From the NCBI GenBank assembly GCA_012719195.1, contig JAAYAV010000261.1:1-9840 (forward strand): a DNA stretch of 9,840 nucleotides. The letters run 5' to 3'. The position numbers were made by a program, and so were the translations under genes. The notes beneath the pieces are model-generated. The model did not search any database. It had not been told where the DNA came from and worked only from the letters and a program-made list of their open reading frames with translations. Shown piece after piece: positions 1 to 6,605 of this stretch; position 1 is the first letter of the stretch, and each line of letters starts with the position of its first letter. This DNA is from Anaerolineae bacterium (lineage in GTDB: Bacteria; Chloroflexota; Anaerolineae; DRVO01).

Positions 1-366
1 ATCGGCCTGAGCATCAAGCGTCTGCAACCGGAGCCGTGGGAGACCGTGGGCGATCGCTACGCGACCGGGCAACTGGTCGAGGCGACGGTCACGAAGCTCA
101 CAGAGTTTGGCGCTTTCGCCCAGCTCGAGGACGGCATCGAGGGCCTGATCCACGTGTCTGAGTTGTCCGATCGGCGAGTCACTCATCCGAATGAGGTAGT
201 CCAGGAAGGTGACAAGGTCACCGTCAGGATCATCCGGGTCGAACCGGAAAGGCGGCGCATAGGCCTGAGCATGAAGCGGGTCAGCGACCCTGACTACCTG
301 GGCATGGACTGGCAGTTTGCCGAGGAGTTGGACGACTGGGACGTTGACCTGAACGGCAGTAACTGA
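1..366 (+). CDS. rpsA: S1 RNA-binding domain protein, C-terminal part (ribosomal protein bS1-like)
   Basis: This is the 3' end of a gene that starts before the window; the frame is open from base 1 and stops with TGA at 364-366. The 121 visible residues hold the last strand of one S1 domain (IGLSIKRL at residues 2-9), a short linker with Pro-Trp-Glu, and one complete S1 (OB-fold) domain at about residues 20-92, ending in a second copy of the same motif (RIGLSMKRV). Motifs such as FGAFAQLEDGIEGLIHVSEL are typical of S1 repeats that bind single-stranded RNA. Tandem near-identical S1 repeats fit ribosomal protein bS1, which helps load mRNA onto the 30S subunit. The last 25 residues are acidic and unstructured-looking. 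The Met at base 46 is internal and not a start. Another multi-S1 protein cannot be excluded because the N-terminus is not visible. Confidence 0.85.
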   Translation: MGLSIKRLQPEPWETVGDRYATGQLVEATVTKLTEFGAFAQLEDGIEGLIHVSELSDRRVTHPNEVVQEGDKVTVRIIRVEPERRRIGLSMKRVSDPDYLGMDWQFAEELDDWDVDLNGSN

Positions 367-490
367 GCTCAGGCAGAGCTCGAGCTTGGTAGCCTAGGCG
401 TCGCAGCATAGCAGTAGGGCCGGACCGAGCGGTTCGGGTCTCGTGGCAGCCGTGCAGCCAGGCTAACGCAACCAATACCGGAGCAGGAGT

Positions 491-523
491 GCGGGGCCAG
501 AGGCGGCAGCCATCTGGCCTCGC
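491..523 (+). terminator. Strong stem-loop between the S1 gene and clpC (terminator-like, no clear U-tract)
   Basis: Bases 491-501 pair with 513-523 to give an 11-bp stem with a single G-T pair. Inside the loop, GGC (502-504) can pair with GCC (509-511) around a GGCA tetraloop. The sequence that follows (GTGTTGTG) is only partly T-rich, so this is not a textbook intrinsic terminator. It lies 125 nt after the S1 stop and 76 nt before the clpC start, so it could end the S1 transcript or be part of the clpC leader. Nearer the stop codon, two GAGCTC copies (365-370 and 376-381) form a weaker 6-bp hairpin. I see no gene and no convincing promoter in 367-598. Confidence 0.45.
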
Positions 524-555
524 GTGTTGTGATCGGAGTGCGACAGTTCAGAGTT

Positions 556-590
556 GAGGGGCAGTAGTCAGAGCAGCCCCTCCTAGAGGA
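556..590 (+). promoter_or_regulatory. Leader hairpin directly upstream of the clpC ribosome binding site
   Basis: GAGGGGC (556-562) pairs with GCCCCTC (576-582) across a 13-nt loop. The stem ends two bases before the clpC Shine-Dalgarno sequence AGAGGA (585-590), which is 8 nt from the ATG at 599. CCTC (579-582) could instead pair with GAGG (586-589) inside the ribosome binding site, so two mutually exclusive foldings are possible. A regulatory role is inference only. No CIRCE, HAIR or CtsR-type operator is seen here. Confidence 0.35.
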
Positions 591-598
591 TAGCTAAG

Positions 599-3094
599 AT
601 GGCCCACAACGCCGAGCGTTTCTTTTCGCGGGCGGCTCGCCGGGTCCTGATGTTAGCGCAGGAAGAGGCAGAGCGGCTCAACCACGGTTACATAGGCACG
701 GAACACCTGCTCGTCGGCTTGGCCCGAGAGCGAGAAGGAGTGGCGCATCAGGTGCTGGCGGAGCTCGGCGCTCGGCCAGACCGGATCCGCGAGGCAGTCG
801 AGGGACAGGTCGGTCGCGGTGAGAGCCGGCCGCTCTCTCCGCTGACACTGACGCCGCGCAGCAAGCGAGTCCTGGAGTTGGGCGTGGACGAGGCGCGGCG
901 CATGGAGCGCCGGCAGGTCGACACCGAGCACCTGCTCTTGGGGCTGGTGCGCGAAGGCCAAGGCGTGGCGGTGGACATCCTTAAGTCGATGGGCATCGCT
1001 CCCGCCCGCATCCGGGCCCGCTTGCTGCAAGGGTCGGCGGCGGCCCCGGAGGAGCGCGCCGAACCGCGCAGCCGGCGCGAGACCAAGACGCCGGTGATGG
1101 ACCAGCTCGGCACTGACCTCACCGCCCTGGCGGACGCCAAGTCGCTGGACCCGATCGTCGGCCGGCAGACGGAGATCGAGCGCGTCATCCAGATACTCTC
1201 CCGGCGCACGAAGCACAATCCGGCCCTCATCGGCGAGCCCGGGGTGGGCAAGACAGCCATCGTGGAGGGACTAGCCCAACGGATGGTCGACGGCAACATC
1301 CCCGAGAACCTCATGAACCGCCGGGTCATTATGCTGGACGTGGGCTCACTGGTGGCCGGTACCATGTATCGGGGGCAGTTCGAGGAGCGCCTGAAGAAGG
1401 TCATCGACGAGGTCAAGAAGACGCGGTCCATCCTCTTCATTGACGAGATGCACATGCTGGTCGGTGCCGGGGCGGCCAATAGCAGCGTTGACGCGGCCAA
1501 CATCCTCAAGCCGGCTCTGGCCCGCGGCGAGGTGCAATGTATCGGCGCCACGACTCTGAACGAGTACCGCAAGCATATCGAGAGCGATGCGGCACTGGAG
1601 CGGCGCTTCCAGCCGGTGACGGTGAACGAGCCGACGGTGGACGAGACCATCGCAATCCTGCGGGGTATCCGCGAACGGTACGAGGAGCATCACCGGCTTA
1701 GCATTCGCGATGACAGCCTGGAGCACGCCGCGCGGCTGGCAGCGCGCTTCATCCATGATCGCTTCCTGCCGGACAAGGCCATCGATGTCATAGACGAGGC
1801 CGCTTCTCGGGTACGCATGTATCGCGGGCATAGCCCGACCACGTTGCGCGACGCCATGCTCTGTCTGAAGGCCCTGCAGCAGGAGAAGGAAGATGCCTTC
1901 TCCGCCCAGCGTTTCGATGAGGCCTCGCGACTGCGGGTCCAAGAGCGTGAACTCCGCGACGAGATCGCCGACCTGACGCAGATCGAGCCCAAGAGGGAGG
2001 ATCGGCTTGAGGTGACACCGGACGACGTGGCCGAGGTAGTGGCCATGTGGACAGGCGTGCCGGTGGTGGCCATCGACGAGGAGGAGGGGGAGCGGCTGCT
2101 GAAGATGGAGGAGGCGCTTCATGAGCGCATCGTTGGCCAGGACGAAGCCATATCGGCCCTGGCGCGCGCCGTTCGCCGTGCGCGGGCGGGCCTCAAGGAC
2201 CCGAAGCGGCCCATAGGCTCCTTCCTGTTTCTCGGCCCGACGGGAGTGGGCAAGACGGAGCTGGCTAAGGCGCTGGCCGAGTTCATGTTTGGCACCGAGG
2301 AGGCACTGCTCCAGCTGGACATGTCCGAGTTCACGGAGCGGCACTCGGTGGCCCGGCTGGTTGGGGCCCCTCCCGGCTACGTGGGCTACGAGGAGGCAGG
2401 GCAGCTCACCGAGGCCATCCGGCGTCGTCCCTACAGCGTAGTCTGTTTCGACGAACTGGAGAAAGCCCACCCGGAAGCGCTCAACATGCTGCTGCAGATC
2501 ATGGAGGATGGCCACCTGGCCGATGCCAAGGGTCACCGAGTGAGCTTCCGGAACGCGGCCATCATCATGACTTCGAACATCGGCGCCGATGTCATCAGCC
2601 GGCAGAGCCAGATCGGTTTCGGCCTCGGCCGCTCTCATGGCGAGGACCAGGAGGCGAGCGACTACAAAGACATGCGCTCCAAGCTCCTCAACGAGCTGCG
2701 GCGCACCTTCAAGCCCGAGTTCATCAACCGCGTTGATAGCGTCATTGTCTTCAAGCCGCTGACCGAGGACGAGATCGAGTTGATCGTCGACCGCGAGGTG
2801 AGCAAGGTGAGCGAGCGCCTGACCCAGCACCATATCCGGGTCACGATCACCGCGGCCGCCCGGCGACACCTGGCGGAACAAGGCTACGAGCGCGAGTTCG
2901 GCGCCAGACCGCTGCGCCGTGTGATTCAGAACACCATCGAGGACGAGCTGTCGGAGGCGTTCCTGCGGGGCGAAGTCCACGAGAAGGATTGGGTTGAGTT
3001 CGACTACACCGACGGCAAGATGACTTTCGCGGTGCGCACGAGCGAGGACAGTTCCCAGGAGGCGCAGCCGGAGTTGCCGGCGGTAGTGAGTTAG
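599..3094 (+). CDS. clpC: ATP-dependent Clp protease ATPase subunit ClpC
   Basis: HSP100/Clp AAA+ unfoldase of 831 residues, the usual ClpC length; it threads substrates into ClpP in the cytoplasm. Two Clp N-terminal repeats (about 6-68 and 84-144) each carry the TEHLL motif. The first AAA+ domain has Walker A GEPGVGKT (212-219), a pore loop with Tyr257 (GTMYRG) and Walker B LFIDE (279-283). A UVR segment (about 425-456) in the middle domain separates ClpC from ClpB and ClpA. The second AAA+ domain has Walker A GPTGVGKT (546-553), pore loop GYVGY (593-597) and Walker B VVCFDE (614-619). The ClpP-docking loop IGF lies at 672-674, so it should work with ClpP, which is not in the window. The start is ATG with AGAGGA 8 nt upstream. 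radA follows after 81 nt, an arrangement also known from Firmicutes, but ctsR, mcsA and mcsB are not seen upstream. All key ATPase residues are present. Confidence 0.97.
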   Translation: MAHNAERFFSRAARRVLMLAQEEAERLNHGYIGTEHLLVGLAREREGVAHQVLAELGARPDRIREAVEGQVGRGESRPLSPLTLTPRSKRVLELGVDEARRMERRQVDTEHLLLGLVREGQGVAVDILKSMGIAPARIRARLLQGSAAAPEERAEPRSRRETKTPVMDQLGTDLTALADAKSLDPIVGRQTEIERVIQILSRRTKHNPALIGEPGVGKTAIVEGLAQRMVDGNIPENLMNRRVIMLDVGSLVAGTMYRGQFEERLKKVIDEVKKTRSILFIDEMHMLVGAGAANSSVDAANILKPALARGEVQCIGATTLNEYRKHIESDAALERRFQPVTVNEPTVDETIAILRGIRERYEEHHRLSIRDDSLEHAARLAARFIHDRFLPDKAIDVIDEAASRVRMYRGHSPTTLRDAMLCLKALQQEKEDAFSAQRFDEASRLRVQERELRDEIADLTQIEPKREDRLEVTPDDVAEVVAMWTGVPVVAIDEEEGERLLKMEEALHERIVGQDEAISALARAVRRARAGLKDPKRPIGSFLFLGPTGVGKTELAKALAEFMFGTEEALLQLDMSEFTERHSVARLVGAPPGYVGYEEAGQLTEAIRRRPYSVVCFDELEKAHPEALNMLLQIMEDGHLADAKGHRVSFRNAAIIMTSNIGADVISRQSQIGFGLGRSHGEDQEASDYKDMRSKLLNELRRTFKPEFINRVDSVIVFKPLTEDEIELIVDREVSKVSERLTQHHIRVTITAAARRHLAEQGYEREFGARPLRRVIQNTIEDELSEAFLRGEVHEKDWVEFDYTDGKMTFAVRTSEDSSQEAQPELPAVVS

Positions 3095-3124
3095 GGCGAG
3101 TTTCGCCAAGGTAGATACGAGCTG

Positions 3125-3147
3125 GCGGGGGGCAATCTGCCCCCCGC
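3125..3147 (+). terminator. Perfect 10-bp GC-rich hairpin between clpC and radA
   Basis: GCGGGGGGCA (3125-3134) pairs perfectly with TGCCCCCCGC (3138-3147) across a 3-nt loop. The stem lies 30 nt after the clpC stop and 28 nt before the radA start. No T-run follows, so complete termination is doubtful. It may act as an attenuator or as an RNA 3'-end stabiliser that sets the clpC to radA ratio. No separate radA promoter is visible in the 81-nt gap. Confidence 0.5.
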
Positions 3148-3175
3148 TCCTGGTTGCGGAGCGGAGCGACGGCAA

Positions 3176-4543
3176 GTGGCGAAGACACGGGTCATGTATG
3201 TGTGCGGCAAGTGCGGCAACGAGTCTCCCGGTTGGCTGGGGCGGTGTCCGCGCTGCGGAGAGTGGAACACGTTCGAGCAGCAGGCCGCCGCACCGGCAAG
3301 CAGCCCGGAAAGGCCGCGCCCCGGTGGTAGGCGTTCGGTGCCGCTCGGGTCGGTCACCGGTCAGGACGACCCACGGATCCCCGTGAACTCGGGGGAGTTG
3401 GAGCGGGTGCTGGGCGGTGGCCTGGTGCCCGGCTCGGTGGTGCTGTTGGCCGGAGAGCCTGGGATCGGCAAGTCCACTCTGGTGCTGCAGTTGGCCATGT
3501 ACCTGTCGGCGAAGCAGGGCAGGGTCCTCTACGCGTCGGGCGAGGAATCGGCGCGGCAGGTAGGGCTGCGCGCCCGCCGCCTGGGAGAGACGCCACCCGA
3601 CCTGATGGTGCTGGCGGCGCCCTCGGCCGAGGAGATCGTGGCGGAGATGGAGGCGGCCAGCCCGGGTCAGGTCCTGACGGTGGTAGACTCCATCCAGGCG
3701 ATACGCTTGGAGGAGCGGGCCGGCTCTGCCGGTAGCCTGGTGCAGGTGCGGGACAGCGCCGCCGCCATGGGGCGGGTGGCCAAGGAGACCGGCACGGCGC
3801 TGATCCTGATCGGGCACGTGACCAAGACAGGCGCCATCGCCGGGCCGAGAGTACTGGAGCACATGGTGGACACGGTGCTGTACATGGAGGGCGATCACTA
3901 CCACGCCCACCGAGTGCTGCGCAGCGTCAAGAACCGGTTCGGTAGCACCAACGAGGTCGGCATCTTCGAGATGACCCAAGAGGGTCTGCGTGAGGTGGCC
4001 GATCCATCGGAAGTGTTCCTGGCCGAGAGGCTGGTGGGCGCCTCGGGCACGGGCGTGGCGGTGACGCTCGAGGGCACCCGGCCGATGCTGGTGGAGGTGC
4101 AGGCGCTCACGAGCCGCGCCACGCCGGAGCGGGTGCGGCGAACGGCCAACGGGTTCGACTTCCGGCGCCTGCTTCTCCTGACGGCGGTGCTGAGCAAGCG
4201 TGTCGGGCTGCGGCTGGGGCACCAGGACGTCTTCGTCAACGTGGTCGGGGGTCTCACTCTGGGCGAGCCGGCCGCCGACTTGGCCGTGTCCATGGCCATC
4301 GCCTCGGCGGCACTGGACAAGCCCATTTCCGCCGACGTAGCGCTCATCGGCGAGGTAGGGCTGTCGGGCGAGGTTCGATCGGTCGGTCAGATCGAGCGGC
4401 GCGTCCAGGAAGCGGCCCGCCTGGGGTTCCGCCTCTGCCTGGTGCCCCGCTCGTACGGCCGGAAGCCGAGGGCAGAAGGCAAGTCTGAGCTGGCGCCGGT
4501 TCGCAGCCTGACCGAGGCGATGCGGGTGCTGGAGTTGGCGTAG
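3176..4543 (+). CDS. radA: DNA repair protein RadA (Sms), branch-migration ATPase
   Basis: RecA-like ATPase of 455 residues, normal for bacterial RadA, which drives branch migration of recombination intermediates and D-loop extension in the cytoplasm. The N-terminus has a four-cysteine zinc finger (Cys10, Cys13, Cys24, Cys27). Walker A is GEPGIGKST (93-101), Walker B ends at Asp171 (VLTVVD), and the RadA-specific KNRFG motif is at 252-256. From about residue 280 the protein is the Lon-protease-like domain, with TLGEPAADLAVSMAIASA and LIGEVGLSGEVRSVGQI. As in other RadA proteins this region lacks the Lon Ser-Lys dyad and serves as a scaffold. I chose the GTG at 3176 because GGAG (3163-3166) lies 9 nt upstream and translation then begins MAKTRVMYVCGKCG, the usual RadA opening. 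It probably shares a transcript with clpC. Confidence 0.96.
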   Translation: MAKTRVMYVCGKCGNESPGWLGRCPRCGEWNTFEQQAAAPASSPERPRPGGRRSVPLGSVTGQDDPRIPVNSGELERVLGGGLVPGSVVLLAGEPGIGKSTLVLQLAMYLSAKQGRVLYASGEESARQVGLRARRLGETPPDLMVLAAPSAEEIVAEMEAASPGQVLTVVDSIQAIRLEERAGSAGSLVQVRDSAAAMGRVAKETGTALILIGHVTKTGAIAGPRVLEHMVDTVLYMEGDHYHAHRVLRSVKNRFGSTNEVGIFEMTQEGLREVADPSEVFLAERLVGASGTGVAVTLEGTRPMLVEVQALTSRATPERVRRTANGFDFRRLLLLTAVLSKRVGLRLGHQDVFVNVVGGLTLGEPAADLAVSMAIASAALDKPISADVALIGEVGLSGEVRSVGQIERRVQEAARLGFRLCLVPRSYGRKPRAEGKSELAPVRSLTEAMRVLELA

Positions 4544-4550
4544 GGTTACC

Positions 4551-4570
4551 TCGACTTGGTGCAAGTGCGA
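4551..4570 (+). repeat. Short inverted repeat after radA
   Basis: TCGACTTG (4551-4558) can pair with CAAGT plus CGA (4562-4570) across a 3-nt loop, with G4567 bulged. It begins 8 nt after the radA stop codon, so a role at the 3' end of the clpC-radA mRNA is plausible. No T-run follows. Confidence 0.3.
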
Positions 4571-4586
4571 CTGGCGGCGGAGTATT

Positions 4587-4601
4587 GGACCAGGTTGGTC
4601 C
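4587..4601 (+). promoter_or_regulatory. Perfect 6-3-6 palindrome upstream of the flavoprotein promoter
   Basis: GGACCA (4587-4592) and TGGTCC (4596-4601) form a perfect inverted repeat with a GGT spacer. It lies 8 nt upstream of the predicted -35 box, centred about 50 bp before the predicted transcription start. That position suits a dimeric activator site, but the element could equally be a small hairpin in the radA 3' tail. No regulator gene is adjacent. Confidence 0.35.
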
Positions 4602-4609
4602 TCTGCTAG

Positions 4610-4638
4610 TTGTGACCGGTGCCCGGCGCTGGTAGAAT
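4610..4638 (+). promoter_or_regulatory. Predicted sigma70-type promoter of the Tat flavoprotein gene
   Basis: TTGTGA (4610-4615, 4 of 6 to TTGACA) is followed after exactly 17 nt by TAGAAT (4633-4638, 5 of 6 to TATAAT). The -10 is preceded by TGG (4630-4632), giving an extended -10 element. Transcription would start near 4645, leaving a leader of about 104 nt. This is the best-formed promoter in the window. Confidence 0.65.
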
Positions 4639-4748
4639 GGGCGCAGCCACGATGGACCGATTTCGGACTGGTGAGGCCTACCTCTCAGTTAGCGGTCAGG
4701 GAGGCCATCGGGTGCCGGATGTGAGCGACGTGGCTGGGAGGAAGTTGG

Positions 4749-6470
4749 ATGAGCGAGCACAAGGGGATCAACAGACGCAGCCTTCTCAAGAGCGGGACCG
4801 TGATCGGTGCTGGGGCCGCTGCCATGGGAATGCTTTCCGGTGCCGGCTTCCAGGCTCCGGCCGCCCAGGCTGCCCCCGTCCCGGAGACCTGGGACATGGA
4901 AACCGACGTGGTCGTGGTTGGTTCGGCCGGTACCGGGCTCTGCGCTGCGGTTGAGGCTGCCGATGCCGGTGCCGAAGTGATCGTCGTCGAGAAGGCAGAC
5001 CATGTCGGTGGCCTGTGGATCGGCGCCGGTGGTCACGCGATTCTGGGTGCTACGCATGTCCATGAGAGACTGGGCATCGAGGATCACCTGGAGTGGTGGT
5101 ACGAGGACGAGATGCAGGAGAACGACCACCGAGGCGTTCCCGAGATCGTCCGCACCTACGTCGAGATGGGCCCGGATACGGCCAAGTGGCTGGAAGAGCG
5201 CGTCGGTCTCGTCTGGGCCGACGTTACTCGCTCGAACCCCGGACATAGGGTGGATCGCGGCTTGTGGCCGGCACCGTCCGACAACTATCCCGAGGCGGGC
5301 GGTTGGCCGCGTTACGCCGGCATCGCCTGGATCGTTCAGCTCAAGAAGGCCCTGGCTGAGGCCGGTACCGAGGTGCTGCTCAATCACCGCATGACGCGTC
5401 TCGTTCGTGATGGCGACGGTCCTGTGGTCGGCATCGAGGTAGACAACGAGGGCACCATTCTCAACATCAAGGCTCGGCGGGGTGTGGTTCTGGCCTCCGG
5501 CGGCTATGCCGACAACGCCGCGTTCGCGGCCTCATGGGATCCGCGCCTGGGCGCGGACATCCACCCGGACGGCGGCGGAGCGCCCGCAGAAGGCCCCTAC
5601 AACGAGAACACCGGTGATGCCCACAAGGCAGCCCTGGAAGTTGGCGCCAGCCTCACGGACATGTCCTTCATCAGCTTCTGCCCGATCAAGTGGGGCTCCA
5701 AGGTCTACTGGGTCTGGGCCCCGCGCGACTGGGACCGGCTACCGGAGGCGGGTCCCGGCGGCACCGGGTTCACCATTGCCGGCGATGGGTTCAAGCGGAT
5801 CATCCTGGTTCGCGGCAACGGCAAGCGCTACATCAACGAGTCGCTGGGTGCCGAGTCGCACACGGCCGAGCATCCGGAGAAGCCCTTCACCGCCGCGTAT
5901 CTCAATCTACCGGAGCGGCCACGCAACGTGTGGGCGATCACCGACGCCGCCGGCGCCGACGCCATGGGCTGGGACGTCGGCCTGTTCGACGACCCCGACC
6001 CGGAGACCTTCCCGGCTCTCTACCCGGACGCCGTCGCCAAGGCGGACAGCCTGGCCGAACTGGCGGAGAAGATGGGCGTGGACGTGGAGGGGTTCCTGGA
6101 GACGGTGGGGCGCTACAACGACGACGCTCAGGAGGGCACGGACACCGAGTTCGGCAAGCCCGGACCTCTGTTCGCTTTGGTGAAGCGACCGTTCTATGCT
6201 GCCAAGCTGTGCATGCTCCGTCACACCCAGCCTGGCGGCCTCCGCATCAACACCAAGGCCCAGGTGCTCGACCGGTCGGCCCTATTTGACGATGACGCTG
6301 CTGTCAACGGTCTGAGCGTAGACGACCAGCCCGTGATTCCGCGCCTGTACGCGGCGGGTGAGTGCACTGGCTTCCTCGGCTGGCGGCGCACGCATGGCAA
6401 GCTGGGTAACTGCGCGACTTTCGGTCGCATCGCCGGCATCAATGCCGCGGCGGAGACTCCGCTCGAGTAA
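4749..6470 (+). CDS. Tat-exported FAD-dependent oxidoreductase (FAD_binding_2 / fumarate reductase flavoprotein-like)
   Basis: Flavoprotein of 573 residues. The N-terminus is a twin-arginine signal: NRRSLLK (8-14), an Ala/Gly-rich stretch, and a likely cleavage site after AQA (39-41), so the folded FAD protein should act outside the cytoplasmic membrane. A dinucleotide-binding motif GSAGTG (58-63) with acidic EK about 20 residues later holds the ADP part of FAD. Family features follow: GNGKRYINE, WAITDAAG, a G-x-D-x-x-FGK segment, HTQPGG with His492, and the C-terminal LYAAGE...FGRIAG. There is no CxxCH haem motif and no room for an FMN-binding domain, unlike flavocytochrome c reductases. The C-terminal loop reads WRRTHGKLGN (545-554) rather than the usual NRLGGN. 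The substrate is therefore unknown: an alpha,beta-unsaturated acid reductase, a ketosteroid-dehydrogenase-like enzyme or another dehydrogenase are all possible. The ATG has a strong GGGAGGA (4736-4742) 6 nt upstream. It forms its own unit, with a promoter at 4610-4638 and a hairpin at 6497-6521. Confidence 0.88.
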   Translation: MSEHKGINRRSLLKSGTVIGAGAAAMGMLSGAGFQAPAAQAAPVPETWDMETDVVVVGSAGTGLCAAVEAADAGAEVIVVEKADHVGGLWIGAGGHAILGATHVHERLGIEDHLEWWYEDEMQENDHRGVPEIVRTYVEMGPDTAKWLEERVGLVWADVTRSNPGHRVDRGLWPAPSDNYPEAGGWPRYAGIAWIVQLKKALAEAGTEVLLNHRMTRLVRDGDGPVVGIEVDNEGTILNIKARRGVVLASGGYADNAAFAASWDPRLGADIHPDGGGAPAEGPYNENTGDAHKAALEVGASLTDMSFISFCPIKWGSKVYWVWAPRDWDRLPEAGPGGTGFTIAGDGFKRIILVRGNGKRYINESLGAESHTAEHPEKPFTAAYLNLPERPRNVWAITDAAGADAMGWDVGLFDDPDPETFPALYPDAVAKADSLAELAEKMGVDVEGFLETVGRYNDDAQEGTDTEFGKPGPLFALVKRPFYAAKLCMLRHTQPGGLRINTKAQVLDRSALFDDDAAVNGLSVDDQPVIPRLYAAGECTGFLGWRRTHGKLGNCATFGRIAGINAAAETPLE

Positions 6471-6496
6471 GCGATCCTTCATAGTTTCGTCACCTT

Positions 6497-6521
6497 TCGG
6501 GGGAGCCTAGTGCTCCCCCGA
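6497..6521 (+). terminator. Terminator hairpin after the flavoprotein gene
   Basis: A 10-bp stem pairs TCGGGGGAGC (6497-6506) with GCTCCCCCGA (6512-6521) across a 5-nt loop. It begins 26 nt after the stop codon. The tail TCGCTTTGT is moderately T-rich. It separates the flavoprotein from the ftsY promoter and fits an intrinsic terminator. Confidence 0.75.
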
Positions 6522-6559
6522 TCGCTTTGTCGCCGAACCATGCTCTGCCCCCCCGTCTG

Positions 6560-6568
6560 TGCTATATT
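6560..6568 (+). promoter_or_regulatory. Predicted extended -10 promoter of ftsY-prfB
   Basis: TGC followed by TATATT (6563-6568, 5 of 6 to TATAAT) makes an extended -10 element. No good -35 box exists at 16-18 nt upstream, as is common for extended -10 promoters. Transcription would start near 6575, about 31 nt before the ftsY start codon and downstream of the terminator hairpin. Confidence 0.55.
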
Positions 6569-6605
6569 CGAGAGAAGTACGTCCTATCCCCGCCCGGAGA
6601 GTCAA

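Noticed and set aside
423..445. GGTTCGGGTC, resembling a tRNA T-loop
   Set aside because: The flanking bases do not form a 5-bp T stem and there is no acceptor, D or anticodon arm around it.
1346..4564. A 1072-codon open frame on the minus strand, opposite clpC and radA
   Set aside because: Its translation is full of His, Gln, Leu and Arg runs with no recognisable domain, and it lies wholly antisense to two unmistakable genes. Long antisense frames are expected in GC-rich coding DNA.
4619..4954. A GTG-initiated open frame overlapping the start of the flavoprotein gene
   Set aside because: It is an out-of-frame shadow of the Tat signal and FAD motif region; the product has no family features and the start lacks a ribosome binding site.
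5482..6183. A 233-codon plus-strand frame inside the flavoprotein gene
   Set aside because: Its composition (Arg, Pro, Ser, Thr, Trp) is that of a shifted frame of a GC-rich gene; no domain is visible.
4749..6470. Calling the flavoprotein a fumarate reductase or flavocytochrome c
   Set aside because: It lacks haem-binding CxxCH motifs and the canonical C-terminal active-site loop, so only the broader FAD_binding_2 family can be supported.
6510..6605. N-terminal extension of FtsY by 32 residues
   Set aside because: These codons cross the terminator hairpin and the extended -10 promoter and encode a Cys/Arg/Pro-rich stretch unlike FtsY. The GTG at 6606 has a proper ribosome binding site.
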